From assembly GCA_910585485.1 (NCBI GenBank), contig CAJUEZ010000007.1, positions 1 to 64,000 on the forward strand: a stretch of DNA of 64,000 nt, given 5' to 3'. The translations under genes and the position numbers were made by a program. Source of the stretch: an uncultured Clostridia bacterium. GTDB taxonomy: Bacteria > Bacillota > Clostridia > UBA1381. This document shows, piece after piece, positions 25,874 to 35,037 of the stretch. The notes beneath the pieces were generated by a model, which searched no databases, was not told where the DNA came from, and worked only from the letters and a program-made list of their open reading frames with translations. How positions within the stretch are numbered: the first letter of the stretch is position 1; every line of letters starts with the position of its first letter.

Positions 25874-28690
25874 TTAATCGACAATATCTTCAGTAAAGTC
25901 GGGAAGGTTTATGCCTCTCACATATTCATTATTCGGAACCGGTATTTTCTCATCCATTTCAGGTCCTATATAAAAACTTGTCTGCGTACATTGATTATAC
26001 GCTGTATTCTGAAAAGCGACACTTAGACGGTACACACTGTCATGCATTAGTGTGTAGAATTTGTGATTTGTCAGTTCTGTTGACATATAAACTCTAAGTT
26101 CGGTGTCATCTGTGTTTCTCCATACAGCCTCTTCACGCCAGTCTCCAAGAATATCAGCCTGAATACAAGGTGTGCCCTTCTTCCAGTTATTTGACAAAGC
26201 ACCCTTAGGATCAAGTATAGTCACTAACTTATTATTCTCATAATCCCACTTATAAATTTTAGGATAACCTTTTTCTGTCTTCTCGTCAAACTCGTGGTCT
26301 AAAAGTTCTCTGATAAGGTCTCCATCCCACCATATTGCAAAATTTATAGACTCAGGTCCATGCTCGTTTATCATTTCACCTTCCATAGTGAAAATACCAT
26401 CGTCCATTACCCAACACTGATTTCCGACATATCTCGGGTCAATCTTAGCGCAAAGACCTCTTGTCGTATCACGTCCCGTGTAATTTCCCCACTTGATTTC
26501 TCCGGTCGCAGGGTCTCGAACTTCATAGCCATACTCCGCGCTTTCATGCTCATGAATTTGGAAGAAATCAAGATTTGGAGTGTTTGGAGTAAAGTTACCC
26601 AAATTCATACAATCTCCATGCTCAAGTCCGGTTGAGTACATGCCTGTTCCGTCATGGTCAACCGCCATTGCTCCGTATACGATTTCATCAAGTCCATCGC
26701 CGTCAACATCGCCCACACCAAGATTATGATTACCCTGATTTGTGTATTCAATATTCTGATGCTTGTTAGCAAGGAATTTCCAGCGTTTTACCAACTTATT
26801 GTCTATAACGTCATACGCAGCAAGCACCGTCGGGCAGCCATGGTCATAGTATCCTCGGCACATTACAACACTCGGGTTTTCACCGTCAAGATAAGCCACG
26901 CAAGCCAGGAAACGGTCAACACGATTTCCCCAGCTATCGCCCCATTCCGCGACATTTCCGCGCGGAGGGTCATAATCAACAGTATCCATGATTTCGCCGG
27001 TCTCGCCGTTAAAGAGCGTCAGATACTCCGGACCTTCAAGAATGAATCCGTCTTTATTTCTGTAATCAGCGTCCTTATCCCCTATTACATTTCCTTTACC
27101 GTCAATCGTGCCATCGGCAGTTTTGCAGACAAGTTCCGCTTTACCGTCGTTATTAAAATCATACACCATAAATTGAGTATAATGTGAACCGCTGCGGATA
27201 TTCCTTCCGAGATTAATTCTCCAAAGTTTTGTTCCGTCAAGTTTATACGCGTCAAGCAAACATTCGCCCGTATATCCTTTATGCGAATTGTCTTTTCCGT
27301 TAGAGTCCCAACGAAGAATTATTTCATATTCACCATCACCATCAAGATCGGCAACAGACGCGTCATTTGCGGTGTACGGATATGATACGCCGTGCGGGTC
27401 AACATAATTTGCCGGCTTATCAAGAGGAATTGACAAATAAGGCGCGTCAGTCACTTCAACCTTTGTTCCATCCTTTTCTGTCTTATTTCCTTTTACGGCT
27501 TTAATTGTGTAAATATCAGATGTTTTTCCGTCTTTATCAAGATAGTTTGTGGAATCTGTTATTATATCTGTAATCCTGTCGTCATTTCTATATATGATAA
27601 AGTTTATATCCTGCTCGTATTCATAAGCGTTAAGACGCCAGCTCAAAAATACACCGTCAGCGGTTTTCATCGCCACAGCGCCCCTGCCAAGCGTTTCCAT
27701 CATACGCTTTTTAGGCTGAGCCTCCATATCTATTGTTACCGCTTTACGCTCTGATATTCCGCTTGTGGTAATGGCTTCCACCGCGTATATAAACGGAACA
27801 TTTGTGACAACCTTATCATCAATAAATTTTGTTTCTGTTGTTTTGCCTATGTACTTATACATTCCGTACGGCGCTTTCTGATACACATTATACCAAACCG
27901 CCTCTTTGATTCCATCCCAAATAAGAGTGACAGAATTTTCAGTTTCTCTCGCGTCCAATCCTGTAATTTCATTATCAAGCTTTTTCCCGTCAACAACACA
28001 AATCTCAGCCGTTAATTTGCTGTCGGTACAGAACATTTGAGAATACAGACCGCATACAGTGTACTCATATTTCTGACACAACTCCACGTCCTCATCAACA
28101 AACTCCTCAGTTATAACATCTATAACCTTTTCAATCTCATTATTTTTAGGATTTCTTCGTGAAACTCTGTAGCCTATAACACCCTGCGCTTTGTCCCATT
28201 CCAGTTTTACGGAAGCTTTGTCGCGCTTAGCGGTTATATCCGATTTTAAACCGTTTATTTCAATATTCTGTTTCGCGGCTATATCAATGCTGTTAAGACA
28301 AGTATGCTTACCCATTTCAAAAGAAAATTCCAGTTTGCCGTCCGTCACAGTCACCGGAAATACTCTCTCAATGACAGAGCCATCTTTTACCCATACACCG
28401 TGTTTTTCACCGTTGACACTATAAAAGGTCATAACATCGCCCTCGTCAACATAGTCTCCCTTCGATACGCGCACCATGTACTCTCCATTTTCAACATCAA
28501 CGATAAAAAAGTTATCACCCATAAACAAAAAATCACGGTTTAATTCCTTCTCGCCGATTTCTCTTTCTTCTGCCTGAGTTTCTTTTAAAAGTCCGAATCC
28601 ATTCCCCTCTGAGTAGACAGATTTCTCCGTTACCTTAGTATAACCGTCAACAGGCGGTTTTTTACCAAAATCAAAGCTTGCTTCTCTCAT
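25874..28690 (-). CDS. Rhamnogalacturonan lyase, polysaccharide lyase family 11, with fibronectin-III-like modules
   Basis: A 938-residue enzyme predicted to cleave the rhamnogalacturonan I backbone by beta-elimination. Order: residues 1-~130 an unassigned beta-rich module beginning FDFGKKPPVDGYTKV; ~140-425 three fibronectin-III-like repeats; ~430-938 the PL11 eight-bladed propeller, with DPHGVSYPYTANDAS and calcium loops such as DLDGDGEYE, DFNNDGKAE and DVDGDGLDE. The start follows GAGAGG and there is no signal peptide or anchor, unusual for PL11, so the predicted location is cytoplasmic unless exported another way. No transporter or regulator is adjacent. Confidence 0.9.
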   Translation of the reverse strand: MREASFDFGKKPPVDGYTKVTEKSVYSEGNGFGLLKETQAEEREIGEKELNRDFLFMGDNFFIVDVENGEYMVRVSKGDYVDEGDVMTFYSVNGEKHGVWVKDGSVIERVFPVTVTDGKLEFSFEMGKHTCLNSIDIAAKQNIEINGLKSDITAKRDKASVKLEWDKAQGVIGYRVSRRNPKNNEIEKVIDVITEEFVDEDVELCQKYEYTVCGLYSQMFCTDSKLTAEICVVDGKKLDNEITGLDARETENSVTLIWDGIKEAVWYNVYQKAPYGMYKYIGKTTETKFIDDKVVTNVPFIYAVEAITTSGISERKAVTIDMEAQPKKRMMETLGRGAVAMKTADGVFLSWRLNAYEYEQDINFIIYRNDDRITDIITDSTNYLDKDGKTSDIYTIKAVKGNKTEKDGTKVEVTDAPYLSIPLDKPANYVDPHGVSYPYTANDASVADLDGDGEYEIILRWDSNGKDNSHKGYTGECLLDAYKLDGTKLWRINLGRNIRSGSHYTQFMVYDFNNDGKAELVCKTADGTIDGKGNVIGDKDADYRNKDGFILEGPEYLTLFNGETGEIMDTVDYDPPRGNVAEWGDSWGNRVDRFLACVAYLDGENPSVVMCRGYYDHGCPTVLAAYDVIDNKLVKRWKFLANKHQNIEYTNQGNHNLGVGDVDGDGLDEIVYGAMAVDHDGTGMYSTGLEHGDCMNLGNFTPNTPNLDFFQIHEHESAEYGYEVRDPATGEIKWGNYTGRDTTRGLCAKIDPRYVGNQCWVMDDGIFTMEGEMINEHGPESINFAIWWDGDLIRELLDHEFDEKTEKGYPKIYKWDYENNKLVTILDPKGALSNNWKKGTPCIQADILGDWREEAVWRNTDDTELRVYMSTELTNHKFYTLMHDSVYRLSVAFQNTAYNQCTQTSFYIGPEMDEKIPVPNNEYVRGINLPDFTEDIVD

Positions 28691-28793
28691 ACGCCATATA
28701 CCTCTCTAAAATAGATTATATTATTTTCATTATACACCAAATCTTAAAAATAATAAAGGGGTTTTGGATATATTTTAAAAAATTTTTTCATGA

Positions 28794-29585
28794 TTATTCC
28801 AAGTCGTCAAGACTTTTAAATACAAATCCCTCATTTTTCGCATAATTAATTATCTCCTCCAACGCGTTTGCATTATCCGATGATACAGCATGCAGCAGCA
28901 ATATTGCCCCGTCATGCAGGTAAGGAGTCACTTGAGAAAAGGCATAATCCGCTCCCTGCTGCATGTTAATATCCCAATCCTTATACGCGAAACTCCATAA
29001 AATCGTTTTATATCCCATATCATTTGCGGTTGACAGCACTCTTTCACTGTATTCCCCCTCTGGCGGACGCATATATTTCATACTTACCCCATACATTTCC
29101 TCACACTTTTTATTTAAATCGTTCAATTCTTTTTTTATAGTTTCCGTAGACTGTTTGGGTAAATTGGGATGATTAACCGTATGATTTCCGACAATATGAC
29201 CCTCATCAATCATTCTTTGGATAAGTTCCTTTTGATTTTCAAGATACGGTCCTGTCACAAAAAACGCTGCGGGTGTTTCTGTCTGCTTTAAAACGTCCAG
29301 AATCTTTGACGTATATCCATTTTCATACCCTTCATCAAACGTTAAATACAGCGTTTTTTCAGCGCTCTCATCAATATAGTAGCAGTTGTATTTTTTCAAT
29401 AGTTCCGTCTGCTTTGCGGGAATCTCCGGAGGCGCGCCTTTTTTTCTCACAAACCCCCACCCTATTCCTTTGTCACTCTGAACCTCCGCGTTTACCTGAC
29501 TAACTTTCTTCTTTACATTTCCTCCTGAAGCGCAGCCTGACAAAGCAAGAGACACACACAGTAAAATTAATGCCATTTTTTTCAT
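28794..29585 (-). CDS. pdaA: PdaA-type polysaccharide deacetylase, predicted lipoprotein
   Basis: A 263-residue NodB-fold deacetylase. The motif YLTFDEGYENGYTSKIL (about 78-94, with DEG rather than DDG) is characteristic of PdaA, which deacetylates N-acetylmuramic acid for delta-lactam formation in spore cortex. HTVNH (about 138-142) gives the metal histidines, MRPPEGEYS and LLLHAVS are motifs 3 and 5. The signal peptide ends in a lipobox (LALSGCASG), predicting a lipoprotein. Divergent from the second deacetylase at 29736. Confidence 0.9.
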   Translation of the reverse strand: MKKMALILLCVSLALSGCASGGNVKKKVSQVNAEVQSDKGIGWGFVRKKGAPPEIPAKQTELLKKYNCYYIDESAEKTLYLTFDEGYENGYTSKILDVLKQTETPAAFFVTGPYLENQKELIQRMIDEGHIVGNHTVNHPNLPKQSTETIKKELNDLNKKCEEMYGVSMKYMRPPEGEYSERVLSTANDMGYKTILWSFAYKDWDINMQQGADYAFSQVTPYLHDGAILLLHAVSSDNANALEEIINYAKNEGFVFKSLDDLE

Positions 29586-29673
29586 TTTTACTCATTCCTT
29601 TCTTTATATTTTGTTTATTTTTTTATATAATTCATAAAATTTGCGCAAGAGTATTATATTTACACAAATAATG

Positions 29674-29702
29674 TTGAATTTTAATTGATTTTAGTATATA
29701 AT
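29674..29702 (+). promoter_or_regulatory. Promoter of the second polysaccharide deacetylase
   Basis: TTGAAT, 17 bases, TATAAT, 33 bases before the start codon. Confidence 0.75.
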
Positions 29703-29735
29703 AAATATATATAAGTTTTTTAGGGGGTTTTGATC

Positions 29736-30818
29736 ATGTCTACAGCGGCTCAATTTGATAATCTTCGCCGTCAGCGTCAGCATCGTGAACGTCTGAGAAA
29801 GAAACGCATACGCGCAGCTATACTTCTTGTTGCTATAATTGGTGTTATAGCGCTTATTTGCGTTGCTATATCCATAATAAGCAGAGGAGATAAGAATAAT
29901 CAAAACGATCTTAACTCCGCCGGTCAAATTGATCTTAATCAAGATGTTTCTGCTCCGACGGCTGTTCCTGTATCTTCAGTCAATTCGGGAATACCCGATC
30001 CTTCCACTGAGAACAATTTGCTTAAAATAATAACCAACTCAGGTCAAACAAAACGCTGTTATCTGACGTTTGACGATGGTCCTACAACAAATATAACTCC
30101 TCAAATTCTTGATATTTTAAGACGTTATAATGTAAAAGCAACTTTCTTTGAGGTGGGTTCTCTGATAGAATCCAATACTGATATGGCAAGACGCGTCTAT
30201 GAAGAAGGACACTTGATCGCTAATCACTCGGACGGCCATAACTATGAAAAATTATATGCGTCCACAGATTCATTTATTAATGAAATTGAAAAATGCTATG
30301 ACACAATAAAGAGCGTTACAGACGGCGAAGAACCATTCCGCCTTGTGCGTTTCCCCGGCGGCAGCTATAATTCGAGCGCAGACAGCTATTCGCCTGTGAA
30401 ACAGGAGTGTAAAATCGTATTACAAAAACATAATTTCTACTACAGCGATTGGAATACTCTTAACGGTGATGCCGAAGGAAAGAAAAAGAACGCTCAGGAA
30501 TTGCTTGAATATATGAAAAAGAATATGGATAACGACGGAGGCAATATAGTTGTGCTGATGCATGACGCGGCGGCAAAGCAAACTACAGCGGACGCTCTGC
30601 CGTCTATAATCGAATATCTTATGAGTGAGGGATATACATTCCACAGAATGGACGATATTGATTTTCAGGGCAGTATAACTCCCGCGACAGCCTCTCCAGG
30701 CGCCTCTTCTTCAACCGTGACTTCACCGCAGTCTTCTCCGTCGGCAGCGAGTGCCGCTCCCACATCAAGACCCGCGGCTCCTACAATAAATCCGGGCGCT
30801 CCCATTGTTATTAATTAA
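29736..30818 (+). CDS. Membrane-anchored peptidoglycan/polysaccharide deacetylase
   Basis: A 360-residue protein: basic cytoplasmic start (RRQRQHRERLRKKR), one membrane helix (about 30-52), an outer linker, a NodB deacetylase domain (about 105-310) with TFDDGPT (catalytic Asp and metal Asp, about 111-117), HSDGH (about 163-167), RFPGGSYN (about 205) and LMHDAA, then a Pro/Ser/Thr/Ala-rich tail. It probably deacetylates N-acetylglucosamine in the wall, giving lysozyme resistance, but the substrate is inferred. ATG at 29736 follows AGGGGGT; TTG at 29730 is too close. Confidence 0.9.
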   Translation: MSTAAQFDNLRRQRQHRERLRKKRIRAAILLVAIIGVIALICVAISIISRGDKNNQNDLNSAGQIDLNQDVSAPTAVPVSSVNSGIPDPSTENNLLKIITNSGQTKRCYLTFDDGPTTNITPQILDILRRYNVKATFFEVGSLIESNTDMARRVYEEGHLIANHSDGHNYEKLYASTDSFINEIEKCYDTIKSVTDGEEPFRLVRFPGGSYNSSADSYSPVKQECKIVLQKHNFYYSDWNTLNGDAEGKKKNAQELLEYMKKNMDNDGGNIVVLMHDAAAKQTTADALPSIIEYLMSEGYTFHRMDDIDFQGSITPATASPGASSSTVTSPQSSPSAASAAPTSRPAAPTINPGAPIVIN

Positions 30819-30828
30819 ATAAGAACAT

Positions 30829-30864
30829 AAAAAAATGTGTTTGCATAAGCAAACACATTTTTTT
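30829..30864. terminator. Bidirectional terminator
   Basis: AAAAAATGTGTTTG CATAAG CAAACACATTTTTTT between the convergent deacetylase and nrdG genes. Confidence 0.93.
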
Positions 30865-30874
30865 ATTCCTATTT

Positions 30875-31372
30875 TTATTCAAGTTCCGTAACTTTGCCGC
30901 TTTTCAGTGTTTTCTTTACGTCTATAACGCGCTGATTTTCCGAACCGCGAAACTTTAATCTAAGATTTTTCTTCTCGGCAACAAACGCACCGTCAACAAG
31001 CACATCCAATAATTCAAGAATGCTTTGCGCCCCGTCAGCAAGTAATTCTTCAAAAGTAAAACCACTGTAACACCATATCGTCTTATCAGGCAGTTTTTCT
31101 TTTATTGTTCTGAGTATATCAAGCACAGTTTCCCTGTTCTCTTTTTCAAACGGCTCACCGCCCAACAGGCTAAATCCCTCAATATAATCATGACTAAGCG
31201 CTTCTATTATATAATCCATGGTATCTTGAGTAAACTTTTCCCCAAAATTGAAATCCCACGTTTCACTGTTAAAGCAATCCTTGCAATGTCTGCGGCACCC
31301 GCTGACAAACAACGACACTCTCACGCCTGTGCCATTTGCCACATCGGTCGTTTTTATTGCTGCGTAGTTCAT
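30875..31372 (-). CDS. nrdG: Anaerobic ribonucleotide reductase activating protein
   Basis: A 165-residue radical-SAM activase that installs the glycyl radical on NrdD. The cluster motif is CRRHCKDCF (CxxxCxxC, about 26-33), and LLGGEPFEKENRE (about 66-78) binds SAM. Starts 11 bases after nrdD on the same transcript. Confidence 0.96.
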   Translation of the reverse strand: MNYAAIKTTDVANGTGVRVSLFVSGCRRHCKDCFNSETWDFNFGEKFTQDTMDYIIEALSHDYIEGFSLLGGEPFEKENRETVLDILRTIKEKLPDKTIWCYSGFTFEELLADGAQSILELLDVLVDGAFVAEKKNLRLKFRGSENQRVIDVKKTLKSGKVTELE

Positions 31373-31383
31373 ATATATTCTCC

Positions 31384-33510
31384 TTACAGATGCAGAACCC
31401 GGCTCTTTATCTCCTTAGTTTTGCCTGTGTTCCAAAAGTTTTCACCAAGATAACCGCAGGTACGGCGCGTTACATTAAGCTTATTATGGTCTTTATTATG
31501 ACACTGCGGACATTCCCATTCCATATCGTCATTAAGAATTATCTCGCCGTCAAAACCGCATTCCTGACAGTAATCCGACTTTGTGTTAAATTCACCATAC
31601 TGTATATTATCATAAATATATTTTACCAGCATTTCAAGCGCGGGCAGATTATTCTGCATATTAGGTATCTCAACATACGAGATAGCGCCGCCGAGCGATA
31701 TATTTTGGAATTGGCTTTCTATATCAAATTTATTGAACGCGTTTATTTTTTCTCTCACGTCAACATGATAAGAATTTGTATAATATCCTTTATCGGTCAC
31801 ATTCTCAATTTCTCCGTATTTTTCACGGTCAATACGAGCGAATCTGTAACAAAGAGTTTCTGCCGGTGTTCCATAAAGTGCAAATCCAATACCTGTTTTC
31901 TCTTTCCATTCATTCACTTTATCACGCAAATGATTCATAACTTTAAAGGCAAATTCTTTTCCCTTGCCATTAGTTTGACTCTCTCCTGTCATAAGATACG
32001 TCAATTCATAAAGTCCTATATAACCAAGCGATATTGAAGAATAACCGCCGTGCAGGTATTTATCAATCGTCTCACCCTTTTTCAGACGCGCAATCGCTCC
32101 ATACTGCCAATGTATAGGACTTACATCTGAAAGTGTTCCTTCAAGAGCCTTATGACGGCACATCAGCGCCTCATAGCAAATATCAAGTCTTTCATCAAAG
32201 AGTTCCCAGAATTTTTCCTCGTCTCCCTTTGCAATTATGCCTATCTGCGGAAGATTTATACTTACAACACCCTGATTGAATCTACCTTCCCATTTGTACT
32301 CTCCATTCTCGTCCTTCCAAGGCGACAGGAAAGAACGACAACCCATAGGTCCAAATACATTACCCTCATAATTTTCACGCATTTTCTTAGCCGAAATATA
32401 ATCGGGATACATTCTCTTCGCGCTGCATTTTACCGCAAGTTTTGTAACATAATCATATTTGCCGCCCTTTAAGCAGTTGTTTTCATCAAGCACATATACA
32501 AGCTTTGGAAACGCCGGAGTCACATATACACCCTGCTCATTCTTAATTCCCTCAAGACGCTGACGAAGAATTTCCTCTATAATCATTACATTCTCCTCAA
32601 CGTATTCATTTTCCTCGTCTATATGTAAAAACAGTGTGACAAAAGGAGACTGTCCGTTTGTTGTCATAAGGGTATTTATCTGATATTGAATCGTCTGCAC
32701 ACCTGATTTTAACTCATCCTCAACGCGCATATCAACAATTTTCTGAATTTCATCTGATGAAAGCGTATCACTGAAACGATTTTGCGCTTCTTTCATAAAC
32801 TTATCGCGGCTCTTTCTTAGGTATTTACCAAGATGCGCCACATTTACCGATTGTCCTCCATACTGATTACTTGCGACTGCCGCAATAATCTGAGTTGTAA
32901 CAGTACATGCAACCTGAAAACTTTTCGGAGATTCAATAAGTTTGCCATTCATCACTGTGCCGTTATCAAGCATATCCTTGATATTTATAAGACAGCAGTT
33001 AAAAATCGGCTGTATGAAATAATCCGCGTCATGAAAATGCAAAATACCGTTTTCATGAGCCATTGTAATATGCTCGGGAAGCAACAAGCGCTTTGTGACG
33101 TCGCGTGAAACTTCTCCGGCTATATAATCCCGCTGTGTAGAAGCATGCGCCGTATTCTTATTTGAATTTTCCTCCGCAAGTTCCTTATTCTCATTTCTGA
33201 TAAGCTTCAATATTGATTCGTCAGTCGTGTTAGATTTTCTCAAAAGACTTCTCTGATATCTGTATATCATATACTTTTTAGCAAGCACATATTTGTTATG
33301 TCCTACAAGAGTTCTTTCTATTATATCCTGAATTGTCTCGACAGGAATAACATCTCCCGTAGTCTTTTCAACATTTTCTATCGCTTCACAGATTAAATCT
33401 TCATTCGCTTTCTGAGATGTTGTCACCTCTACATTAGCTTTTCTTATCGCCGCGGTAATTTTATCAGCCTCATAACTGACAATTCTTCCATCACGCTTTT
33501 GAACCTTCAT
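31384..33510 (-). CDS. nrdD: Anaerobic ribonucleoside-triphosphate reductase
   Basis: A 708-residue class III reductase supplying dNTPs without oxygen. Residues 1-90 form an ATP-cone (MKVQKRDGRIVSYEADKI...). The ten-stranded barrel follows. Four Zn cysteines are seen in CQECGFDG and CPQCHNK (about 645-672), and the glycyl-radical site is RRTCGYLGEN (about 681-690). The RBS GAAAGG precedes the ATG. Upstream sites resemble NrdR boxes, so regulation by NrdR is likely. Confidence 0.97.
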   Translation of the reverse strand: MKVQKRDGRIVSYEADKITAAIRKANVEVTTSQKANEDLICEAIENVEKTTGDVIPVETIQDIIERTLVGHNKYVLAKKYMIYRYQRSLLRKSNTTDESILKLIRNENKELAEENSNKNTAHASTQRDYIAGEVSRDVTKRLLLPEHITMAHENGILHFHDADYFIQPIFNCCLINIKDMLDNGTVMNGKLIESPKSFQVACTVTTQIIAAVASNQYGGQSVNVAHLGKYLRKSRDKFMKEAQNRFSDTLSSDEIQKIVDMRVEDELKSGVQTIQYQINTLMTTNGQSPFVTLFLHIDEENEYVEENVMIIEEILRQRLEGIKNEQGVYVTPAFPKLVYVLDENNCLKGGKYDYVTKLAVKCSAKRMYPDYISAKKMRENYEGNVFGPMGCRSFLSPWKDENGEYKWEGRFNQGVVSINLPQIGIIAKGDEEKFWELFDERLDICYEALMCRHKALEGTLSDVSPIHWQYGAIARLKKGETIDKYLHGGYSSISLGYIGLYELTYLMTGESQTNGKGKEFAFKVMNHLRDKVNEWKEKTGIGFALYGTPAETLCYRFARIDREKYGEIENVTDKGYYTNSYHVDVREKINAFNKFDIESQFQNISLGGAISYVEIPNMQNNLPALEMLVKYIYDNIQYGEFNTKSDYCQECGFDGEIILNDDMEWECPQCHNKDHNKLNVTRRTCGYLGENFWNTGKTKEIKSRVLHL

Positions 33511-33620
33511 TTGTCTACATTTCCTTTCTATTTTTGGCAGCGTTCAATATATTTTCCCGAAAAAAATCTGCACAATGACGCTTTTTAATGCGCGTACGTG
33601 CAAATATCTACACTGCTCAA

Positions 33621-33636
33621 CCACTACATTTTGTGT
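33621..33636 (-). promoter_or_regulatory. NrdR-like box 1
   Basis: CCACTACATTTTGTGT resembles the NrdR consensus (ACACTATATNTTGTGT class). It starts exactly 32 bases, three helical turns, before box 2, the typical spacing of paired NrdR sites. Confidence 0.5.
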
Positions 33637-33652
33637 TTAATATATTCATCAA

Positions 33653-33668
33653 TCTCTATATCTTGTAG
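33653..33668 (-). promoter_or_regulatory. NrdR-like box 2 adjacent to the nrdD promoter
   Basis: TCTCTATATCTTGTAG, a good match in the core CTATATCTTGT. A minus-strand TATAAT (33674-33679) with TTGTTT 17 bases upstream (33697-33702) lies just before it, so a repressor here would block initiation. Confidence 0.55.
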
Positions 33669-33693
33669 ATTATTATAGCATTATTGATGTTTC

Positions 33694-33713
33694 AAAACAA
33701 TATATATTGTTTT
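33694..33713. promoter_or_regulatory. 20-bp perfect palindrome over the nrdD -35 region
   Basis: AAAACAATATATATTGTTTT reads identically on both strands and covers the likely -35 (TTGTTT on the minus strand). Its centre is one base off the NrdR box symmetry, so it may bind another regulator. The rest of 33714-33809 shows no clear signal. Confidence 0.5.
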
Positions 33714-33809
33714 ACAAAATTGATACAAATCGCGCACGTCCAAGAAACGAAAATGTTATATTTGTTACATTCGCGAAACATTTGAGCAAATCAAAAAAAA
33801 CACGACACG

Positions 33810-33836
33810 AAAAAAGAGACCGCAAAAACGGTCTCC
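33810..33836 (-). terminator. Terminator of rpmF
   Basis: Minus strand GGAGACCG / CGGTCTC hairpin followed by six T residues, 20 bases past the rpmF stop. Confidence 0.9.
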
Positions 33837-33855
33837 TTACACTTATCAAGCCGAA

Positions 33856-34038
33856 TTAATCCTCAACTTTTTTTATAACTTCCTTACCATTGTAATATCC
33901 GCAGAACTTACAAACTTTATGAGGCATTTTAAATTCGTGGCACTGTGGACACTCCACCATATTAGGCGCAGTTAATTTCCAGTTGGCACGTCTTTTATTT
34001 CTTCTGGCTTTTGAAACTTTACCCTTAGGTACTGCCAT
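33856..34038 (-). CDS. rpmF: 50S ribosomal protein L32
   Basis: A 60-residue basic protein with MAVPKGKVSKARRNKRRANWKL and a zinc ribbon CPQCHEFKMPHKVCKFCG (four-Cys form). Follows yceD by 34 bases, the common bacterial yceD-rpmF pair. Confidence 0.97.
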   Translation of the reverse strand: MAVPKGKVSKARRNKRRANWKLTAPNMVECPQCHEFKMPHKVCKFCGYYNGKEVIKKVED

Positions 34039-34072
34039 AATTACACCTCCATAATTCTCTCTGACTGTTTCT

Positions 34073-34582
34073 CTAATTGTCCTTATTCATAATATCTATC
34101 AGCGATGCCCATCTCGGGTCAATCGTATCATGATTACAGCCGCAATCTCCTTCATTCAGGTCCGCACCACACTGCTGACAAAGCCCTTTACAGTCCTCAT
34201 CGCATAAATGCTTCCCATCAACATTCATAAGAAAATTATTTGCTGCTATATCATCAATATCAATCTCAGTATCATCAAACAGTATCACGTCATCGTCTTC
34301 AAAAGTCTCGCCGTTATTTTGAACAAGATTTTCATCCATTTCAAAGTTTACAGGAATTTCTATATCCTTCATACATCTTGCACACTGAGTCATCATACTT
34401 CCTACGCAGCACGCTTTCAGTATTAAAGATTCACCGTTATTTGAAATACTGCCTTTCACCTTTACAGGCTTGCTGAAATGATACATCTCACCAAGAAAAT
34501 CTGTATCAGACAGTAAGACCTCACCGTCTATCTCTATCCTTCCGCCTATTTCCTTAAGTATTGCTGATACATCTATTGTCAT
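34073..34582 (-). CDS. YceD family (DUF177) protein
   Basis: A 169-residue DUF177 protein. Conserved CxxC pairs (CARCMKD about 90; CQQCGADLNEGDCGC near the C-terminus) and an acidic middle are visible. YceD is linked genetically to 23S rRNA accumulation and sits before rpmF in many genomes. Starts 40 bases after rplL, so it may be read from the L10-L12 transcript. Confidence 0.9.
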   Translation of the reverse strand: MTIDVSAILKEIGGRIEIDGEVLLSDTDFLGEMYHFSKPVKVKGSISNNGESLILKACCVGSMMTQCARCMKDIEIPVNFEMDENLVQNNGETFEDDDVILFDDTEIDIDDIAANNFLMNVDGKHLCDEDCKGLCQQCGADLNEGDCGCNHDTIDPRWASLIDIMNKDN

Positions 34583-34622
34583 AAAATACTCCTAACGCTG
34601 ATAAACACAAATCAGAGCAAAA

Positions 34623-34997
34623 TTACTTCAATTCTACCTTAGCGCCTGCTTCTTCAAGCTTAGTCTTCATAGCTTCAGCCTCGTCCTTAGCAACAGCTTC
34701 CTTAACAGTACCCGGAGCACCGTCAACAAGAGCCTTTGCTTCCTTAAGACCAAGACCTGTGATTTCTCTAACCACCTTGATAACGCCAAGCTTTGAAGCG
34801 CCTGCATCTGCAAGAACAACGTCAAACTCTGACTTTTCTGCGCCGCCTGCCGCGCCGCCATCAGCCGCGCCGCCTGCAACCATAACCGGAGCTGCAGCAC
34901 TTACGCCGAACTCTTCTTCCATCATTTTTACTAATTCAGCAACTTCAAGTAGCTTTAATTCCTTAATTGAATCAAGAATTGCATTTACATCTGCCAT
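34623..34997 (-). CDS. rplL: 50S ribosomal protein L7/L12
   Basis: A 124-residue stalk protein: N-terminal dimer helix, Ala/Gly-rich hinge (about 37-55), and the C-terminal factor-binding domain with KSEFDVVLADAG and GLGLKEAKALVDGAP. Directly downstream of rplJ as usual. Confidence 0.98.
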   Translation of the reverse strand: MADVNAILDSIKELKLLEVAELVKMMEEEFGVSAAAPVMVAGGAADGGAAGGAEKSEFDVVLADAGASKLGVIKVVREITGLGLKEAKALVDGAPGTVKEAVAKDEAEAMKTKLEEAGAKVELK

Positions 34998-35037
34998 TTT
35001 ATTTTCCTCCTATTAAATATAACTGATTTCTAATAAA

